From: an uncultured Prevotellaceae bacterium
GTDB lineage: Bacteria > Bacteroidota > Bacteroidia > Bacteroidales > Bacteroidaceae
Reading direction: 5' to 3'
NCBI GenBank assembly: GCA_900314715.1
Contig: OMWI01000037.1
Span: forward strand, 1-36,769
Length of the DNA stretch: 36,769 nucleotides
The position numbers were made by a program, and so were the translations under genes. Below, piece after piece: positions 33,422 to 36,769 of the stretch. Every line of letters begins with the position of its first letter. Positions within the stretch are counted from its first letter, which is position 1. The notes under the pieces were generated by a model. That model made no database searches. It worked only from the letters and a program-made list of their open reading frames with translations, and was not told where the DNA came from.

Positions 33422-35041
33422 ATGACAAATACGATTAAAACCCTTCGCGATTCTGCAGGAATGAGATGGACAGCCCTATTACTATTGGCACTTGCCATGT
33501 TCTGCAGCTATATCTTCATGGACATCCTCTCACCCATCAAAGACCTCATGCAGGAAACTCGTGGATGGGACTCCACCGCCTTTGGCACTATGCAAGGTTC
33601 TGAGGTATTCCTCAATGTCTTTGTATTCTTCCTCATCTTCGCTGGTATCATCCTCGACAAGATGGGCGTTCGCTTTACCGCCGTTCTCTCTGGTGCTGTC
33701 ATGCTCATCGGAGCTATCATCAAGTGGTACGCCGTGAGCGAATCTTTCATGGGTAGTGGTTTGGAAACATGGTTTACCAACAACTTGAACTATATCCCAT
33801 TGTTCCAAGAATTGGGTGTAGCACCATTCTATGAGGGAATGCCTGCCTCGGCTAAGTTTGCCGCTTGTGGATTCATGATTTTTGGTTGCGGTTGCGAGAT
33901 GGCGGGAATCACCGTTAGCCGCGGTATCGTGAAATGGTTCAAGGGTCGCGAGATGGCGTTGGCAATGGGTTCTGAGATGGCGTTGGCTCGTTTGGGTGTT
34001 GCCACTTGTATGATTTTCTCTCCCTTCTTCGCTAAGCTTGGCGGCAACATCAGCGTTACACGTTCAGTAGCATTTGGTGTGGTATTGATGTGTATTGCCC
34101 TGATGATGTTCGTGGTTTATTTCTTCATGGATAAGAAACTCGATTCACAAACGGGTGAGGCAGAAGAGAAAGACGATCCATTCAAGATTAGCGACATTGG
34201 CAAGATTCTTTCCGATAGTGGTTTCTGGCTTGTTGCCTTGCTTTGCGTACTTTATTATTCGGCTATCTTCCCCTTCCAGAAATATGCCGTAAACATGTTG
34301 CAATGCAACTTGACGCTTACCGAACCATCGGCAGATTCTTTCTGGGCAGGTTCTTCCGTAACCATTATCCAATATGTTATCATGCTTGTGGTGGCAGCAG
34401 CAGGATTTGCCAGCAACTTCCAAAAGAAAGCAGCAACCAAATATGGTTTGCTTGCCCTTTCCATCGCTTCGCTCATCGTTTATTGCTACATGGGTTACAT
34501 GCGCCAGTCGGCAGAAAGTATCTTTGCCGTATTCCCCTTGCTTGCCGTGCTGATTACTCCTATTCTCGGCAGTTATGTTGACCACAAGGGAAAAGCAGCT
34601 TCCATGCTCGTGCTCGGTTCGTTGTTGCTCATTGCTTGCCACTTGACATTTGCCTTTGTCCTTCCACTTTTCAAGGGCAATGCCGTTGGCGGTATCATCA
34701 TCGCATACATCACAATCTTGGTATTGGGTTCTTCGTTCTCACTTGTTCCCGCTTCCTTGTGGCCAAGTGTTCCCAAGCTCGTTGATGCCAAGGTAATCGG
34801 TTCTGCTTACGCCTTGATATTCTGGATTCAGAACATCGGCTTGTGGCTCTTCCCATTGCTTATTGGTAAAGTGCTCGACAGCACCAACGAGGGAGTAACC
34901 GACCCCACCAAGTTCGACTATACCGCCCCGCTCGTCATGCTGGCAGGTCTCGGTGTGGCAGCCTTGATTCTCGGTCTCATCCTCAAGGTAGTGGATAAGA
35001 AGAAGGGAATTGGTTTGGAAGAACCAAACATCAAGGAATAA
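33422..35041 (+). CDS. MFS transporter (MFSD1-like), 539 aa
   Basis: Twelve or so membrane helices in two halves around a charged loop (~238-250, 'DKKLDSQTGEAEEKDDPF'). The MFS loop 2-3 motif appears as 'GIILDKMGVRF' (~78-88). Long extra segments such as 'WYAVSESFMGSGLETWF' are typical of the Bacteroidetes MFS group related to MFSD1, whose eukaryotic member carries dipeptides. The position directly behind a DPP5-like dipeptidyl peptidase makes dipeptide uptake the best inference; it is not shown by the sequence alone. A strong terminator follows at 35062-35099. Confidence 0.88.
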   Translation: MTNTIKTLRDSAGMRWTALLLLALAMFCSYIFMDILSPIKDLMQETRGWDSTAFGTMQGSEVFLNVFVFFLIFAGIILDKMGVRFTAVLSGAVMLIGAIIKWYAVSESFMGSGLETWFTNNLNYIPLFQELGVAPFYEGMPASAKFAACGFMIFGCGCEMAGITVSRGIVKWFKGREMALAMGSEMALARLGVATCMIFSPFFAKLGGNISVTRSVAFGVVLMCIALMMFVVYFFMDKKLDSQTGEAEEKDDPFKISDIGKILSDSGFWLVALLCVLYYSAIFPFQKYAVNMLQCNLTLTEPSADSFWAGSSVTIIQYVIMLVVAAAGFASNFQKKAATKYGLLALSIASLIVYCYMGYMRQSAESIFAVFPLLAVLITPILGSYVDHKGKAASMLVLGSLLLIACHLTFAFVLPLFKGNAVGGIIIAYITILVLGSSFSLVPASLWPSVPKLVDAKVIGSAYALIFWIQNIGLWLFPLLIGKVLDSTNEGVTDPTKFDYTAPLVMLAGLGVAALILGLILKVVDKKKGIGLEEPNIKE

Positions 35042-35061
35042 TTGTTCTTGAACTAACGAGT

Positions 35062-35099
35062 AAACAGGTTGATGGAATCCCCTTTCAACCTGTTTTTTC
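35062..35099 (+). terminator. Intrinsic terminator after the MFS transporter gene
   Basis: AAACAGGTTGA (35062-35072) pairs with TCAACCTGTTT (35085-35095), followed by more T residues. Confidence 0.85.
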
Positions 35100-35261
35100 T
35101 ATGTCTAAGGATCATGGGATTCAAGGATTTTCATTTTCAGCATCGATAATAAAATCCTCCAATCCTAAAATCCTTAGACCTTTCTTTTCCACTACCTGTT
35201 AGCATTGACATGAGTTTCGTCTTAAATTGTGATTTAGATACTTCATTCATCAAGTAACCGT

Positions 35262-35984
35262 TTATTTCAACAATTTCCTATCGTTGTTACCTTCCAATAT
35301 GCTCATCTGATGAATAGCAATCTGATTGAGTTTGACAAGTCTTTCTGATTGTGGCATACCATCGTTAATGAATACTGCATTGAGATTCTCCATGTTCGAG
35401 AGGCAAATAAGTTCGTTAATTGTGGCATAGTCCCTAATATTGCCTTTTTTGTCAGGATTTGCATCACGCCAATGTTTGGCTGTCATTCCGAACATCGCCA
35501 TGTTGAGCACATCAGCTTCATCTGCGTACTTCATTGCCGCCTGCTCGCGAGTTACTTCTGCGGGTATGAGATTTGTTTTGATGGCATCGGTGTGGATGCG
35601 GTAGTTAATCTTCGAAAGTTCGCGCTTTGCTGACCAAGAAAGTTGCTTCTGCTCTTCTGATTTAAGGCGTTGGAACTCACGCACAACGTAAACTTTGAAC
35701 TCAGGGCTAATCCACATGGCAAACTCAAAGGCGATGTCCTTGTGGGCGTATGTCCCGCCATATCTTTCAGCCTTTGCCTGTAAGGAGATGGCACCTGTTC
35801 GAGCAACAAATTCTTTTACGCTGATCTTAAAGCTGTTCAAACCTGCTTGATTTCTAATTGTGGCGAATTCGCCATAATTAAAATTGGGATTATAAACACT
35901 CTCCCACACGCCAAGGAACTCCATCGTATTACGATTGCGAAGCCAATCAGTCACAAAGAAATCACCGTCCTTGGCTTTCAGCAT
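35262..35984 (-). CDS. KilA-N domain protein, N-terminally truncated, 240 aa
   Basis: The protein starts MLKAKDGDFFVTDWLRNRNT, which in full-length relatives is preceded by about 25-30 residues including an 'ISLTDM' strand. Here the upstream frame reads only AEDFSD before a TAG stop, so the 5' end has been lost to a deletion. The rest looks intact: 'YGGTYAHKDIAFEFAMWISPEFKVYVVREFQRLK' over ~77-110 and 'RDYATINELICLSNMENLNAVFINDG' over ~184-209. KilA-N is a DNA-binding domain of phages and mobile elements; the bacterial stand-alone proteins have no established function. It may still be translated from Met1 or be a pseudogene. Confidence 0.65.
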   Translation of the reverse strand: MLKAKDGDFFVTDWLRNRNTMEFLGVWESVYNPNFNYGEFATIRNQAGLNSFKISVKEFVARTGAISLQAKAERYGGTYAHKDIAFEFAMWISPEFKVYVVREFQRLKSEEQKQLSWSAKRELSKINYRIHTDAIKTNLIPAEVTREQAAMKYADEADVLNMAMFGMTAKHWRDANPDKKGNIRDYATINELICLSNMENLNAVFINDGMPQSERLVKLNQIAIHQMSILEGNNDRKLLK

Positions 35985-36033
35985 GTCTGAGAAGTCCTCT
36001 GCCTACCCTCTTCTAACTCAAAACAGAGACACT

Positions 36034-36058
36034 TGGGGGACAGGGGGACAAGGGGACA
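36034..36058. repeat. G-rich word repeat (GGGGACA), forward arm
   Basis: GGGGGACA, GGGGGACA and GGGGACAG words follow each other. The inverse copy lies at 36339-36371. Four adjacent G-runs could form a G-quadruplex. Confidence 0.65.
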
Positions 36059-36140
36059 GCATTATTTTGGCTACACCCACTCATCAACTATCTCACAACA
36101 TTGTATTATAATTACGGCTCAGTCGATTATTCATGGGAAA

Positions 36141-36266
36141 AAATTTATCTTTTCAACGTGAAAACTTATGTTTACGGACGGTAAACATAAGTTCAAGGAC
36201 GGTGAACATTTATTCAAGGGCGGTGAACATAAGTTCACGGCGCATAAACATAAAATCTTTATATAA
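36141..36266. repeat. 21-bp phased array, about six units
   Basis: Four clear units start at 36162, 36183, 36204 and 36225, with cores AAACTTATGTTTA, AAACATAAGTTCA, GAACATTTATTCA and GAACATAAGTTCA. The following bases are mostly AGGACGGT-like. Weaker units precede (36141) and follow (36246). A plus-strand TAACTTTG -7 box sits at 36264-36271, directly at the end of the array. Confidence 0.8.
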
Positions 36267-36338
36267 CTTTGTATTACAAGAATGATGATGGGTAAATATA
36301 TATACTCCTTCTCTAAGGGGGGAGGGGACAAAATATAC

Positions 36339-36371
36339 TTGTCCCCTTGTCCCCCTGTCCCCTTGTCCCCT
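36339..36371. repeat. C-rich word repeat (TGTCCCC), inverted arm
   Basis: TTGTCCCC, TTGTCCCC, CTGTCCCC, TTGTCCCC in tandem. It is the reverse complement of the words at 36034-36058 and encloses the 21-bp array with it. Confidence 0.65.
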
Positions 36372-36392
36372 TTGTGAAGAGAAAAGGAGAGA

Positions 36393-36550
36393 GCAAGGTG
36401 ACAGGTAATAAGTAATAGGTAATAGGTAACAGGTAATAGGTATGATTAGCCATGAACATTGAAGATTAAAAATGAAAGATTAAACGTGAATGCACACAAC
36501 GAGCAAAGCATATCTCTTGCTTCTTGCTTCTTACTTTCTTGCTTCTATCT
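36393..36550. repeat. Gene-free tract of short iterated words
   Basis: GGTAATA-type words (about 36403-36440) and then CTTGCTTCTTGCTTC-type words (about 36518-36548), separated by a short AT-rich stretch. No gene was found between 36000 and the window end. Confidence 0.55.
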
Positions 36551-36572
36551 CCATCATGCTTCTCTACTATAC

Positions 36573-36682
36573 AAACGATAGGTTTGTATGTTATAAATCA
36601 TTGATATGTGGGCTCCAAACGATTGATTTGTAAGTTACAAACCATTGCTTTGTATGCTATAGACCATTGCTTTGTGACTTTT
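36573..36682. repeat. 22-bp phased array, five units
   Basis: Units start at 36573, 36595, 36617, 36639 and 36661. Cores: AAACGATAGGTTT, AAATCATTGATAT, AAACGATTGATTT, AAACCATTGCTTT, AGACCATTGCTTT. Spacers: GTATGTTAT, GTGGGCTCC, GTAAGTTAC, GTATGCTAT, GTGACTTTT. The first core is identical to the second core of the array at 30970. Confidence 0.88.
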
Positions 36683-36769
36683 CCTGATTTCACTAGACAC
36701 TTTTTCTCTTCATTAGCTGAAACAGTAGACAGTTGCTTCGTTGTCGTACTGAATCGATAGACACAAGCG

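Noticed and set aside
36282-36377. 31-aa frame after a TAACTTTG box
   Set aside because: Most of it is encoded by the C-rich word repeat (Pro/Leu/Ser-rich), and it has no recognisable similarity or proper leader.
36573-36682. CRISPR array
   Set aside because: The regular spacing suggests it, but the core is only 13 bp and degenerate and spacers are 9 bp; CRISPR repeats and spacers are both roughly 21-45 bp. No cas gene is in the window.

Overview
The window is a chromosomal segment of a Bacteroidetes bacterium, most likely a Prevotella-type (Prevotellaceae) member of the Bacteroidales. The reasons are the many TAnnTTTG -7 boxes (several with a TTTG -33 box 18-22 bp upstream), Bacteroidetes-typical families (DUF4270 lipoprotein, DUF3078 protein, stand-alone GT5 glycogen synthase domain, MmdA carboxylase operon, DPP5-like S9 peptidase, GLUG surface proteins, gingipain-type adhesin modules), and a conserved 7TM-AraC regulator. 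No rRNA, tRNA, CRISPR or complete insertion sequence was seen.

Layout. 1-1082 (-): 7TM membrane-anchored AraC regulator, cut by the window edge. It is divergent from a GLUG surface protein (1283-3592, +) across a 21-bp-spaced direct repeat. 3593-4471: repeat-rich intergenic DNA. 4472-9604 (+): 1710-aa GC-rich surface protein with three GLUG blocks, gingipain-type adhesin modules and a C-terminal dockerin. 9929-12834 (+): exported DUF362 protein translationally coupled to a TonB-dependent receptor. 13344-14969 (+): exported thioredoxin-fold protein. 15001-15187: a minus-strand promoter and stacked hairpins, read as a small RNA. 15386-17763 (-): GT5 domain, DUF4270 lipoprotein and a 42-aa protein in one operon. 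17910-20102 (-): biotin-dependent acyl-CoA carboxylase operon. 20256-24041 (-): SpoU methyltransferase, short ComEC and DUF3078 protein. 24302-27943 (+): pyrG and yidC. 28014-30205 (-): EcoRI-family adenine methyltransferase plus DUF262-HNH nuclease, a probable restriction-modification pair. Upstream of it is a roughly 280-nt structured RNA gene (30250-30531, -). 31156-35041 (+): DPP5-like peptidase and an MFS transporter, a likely peptide-use pair. 35262-35984 (-): a 5'-truncated KilA-N protein. 36000-36769: repeats only.

The most unusual signal is outside the genes. At least seven intergenic loci carry short arrays with a strict period of 21 bp (three loci) or 22 bp (four loci). In the 22-bp arrays each unit is a 13-bp A-tract/T-tract core of the type AAAC(C/G)ATAG(C/G)TTT followed by a 9-bp variable spacer. 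Most lie just upstream of promoters or gene starts, and one has become the 3' end of comEC. A second, independent class consists of iterated 11-12-bp words (ACCTCCCGTAAG type) with the same architecture at two distant loci, one of them duplicated head-to-head. A third is a G-rich GGGGACA word, also inverted around an array. These, with the two RNA-gene candidates, are what I would look at first.
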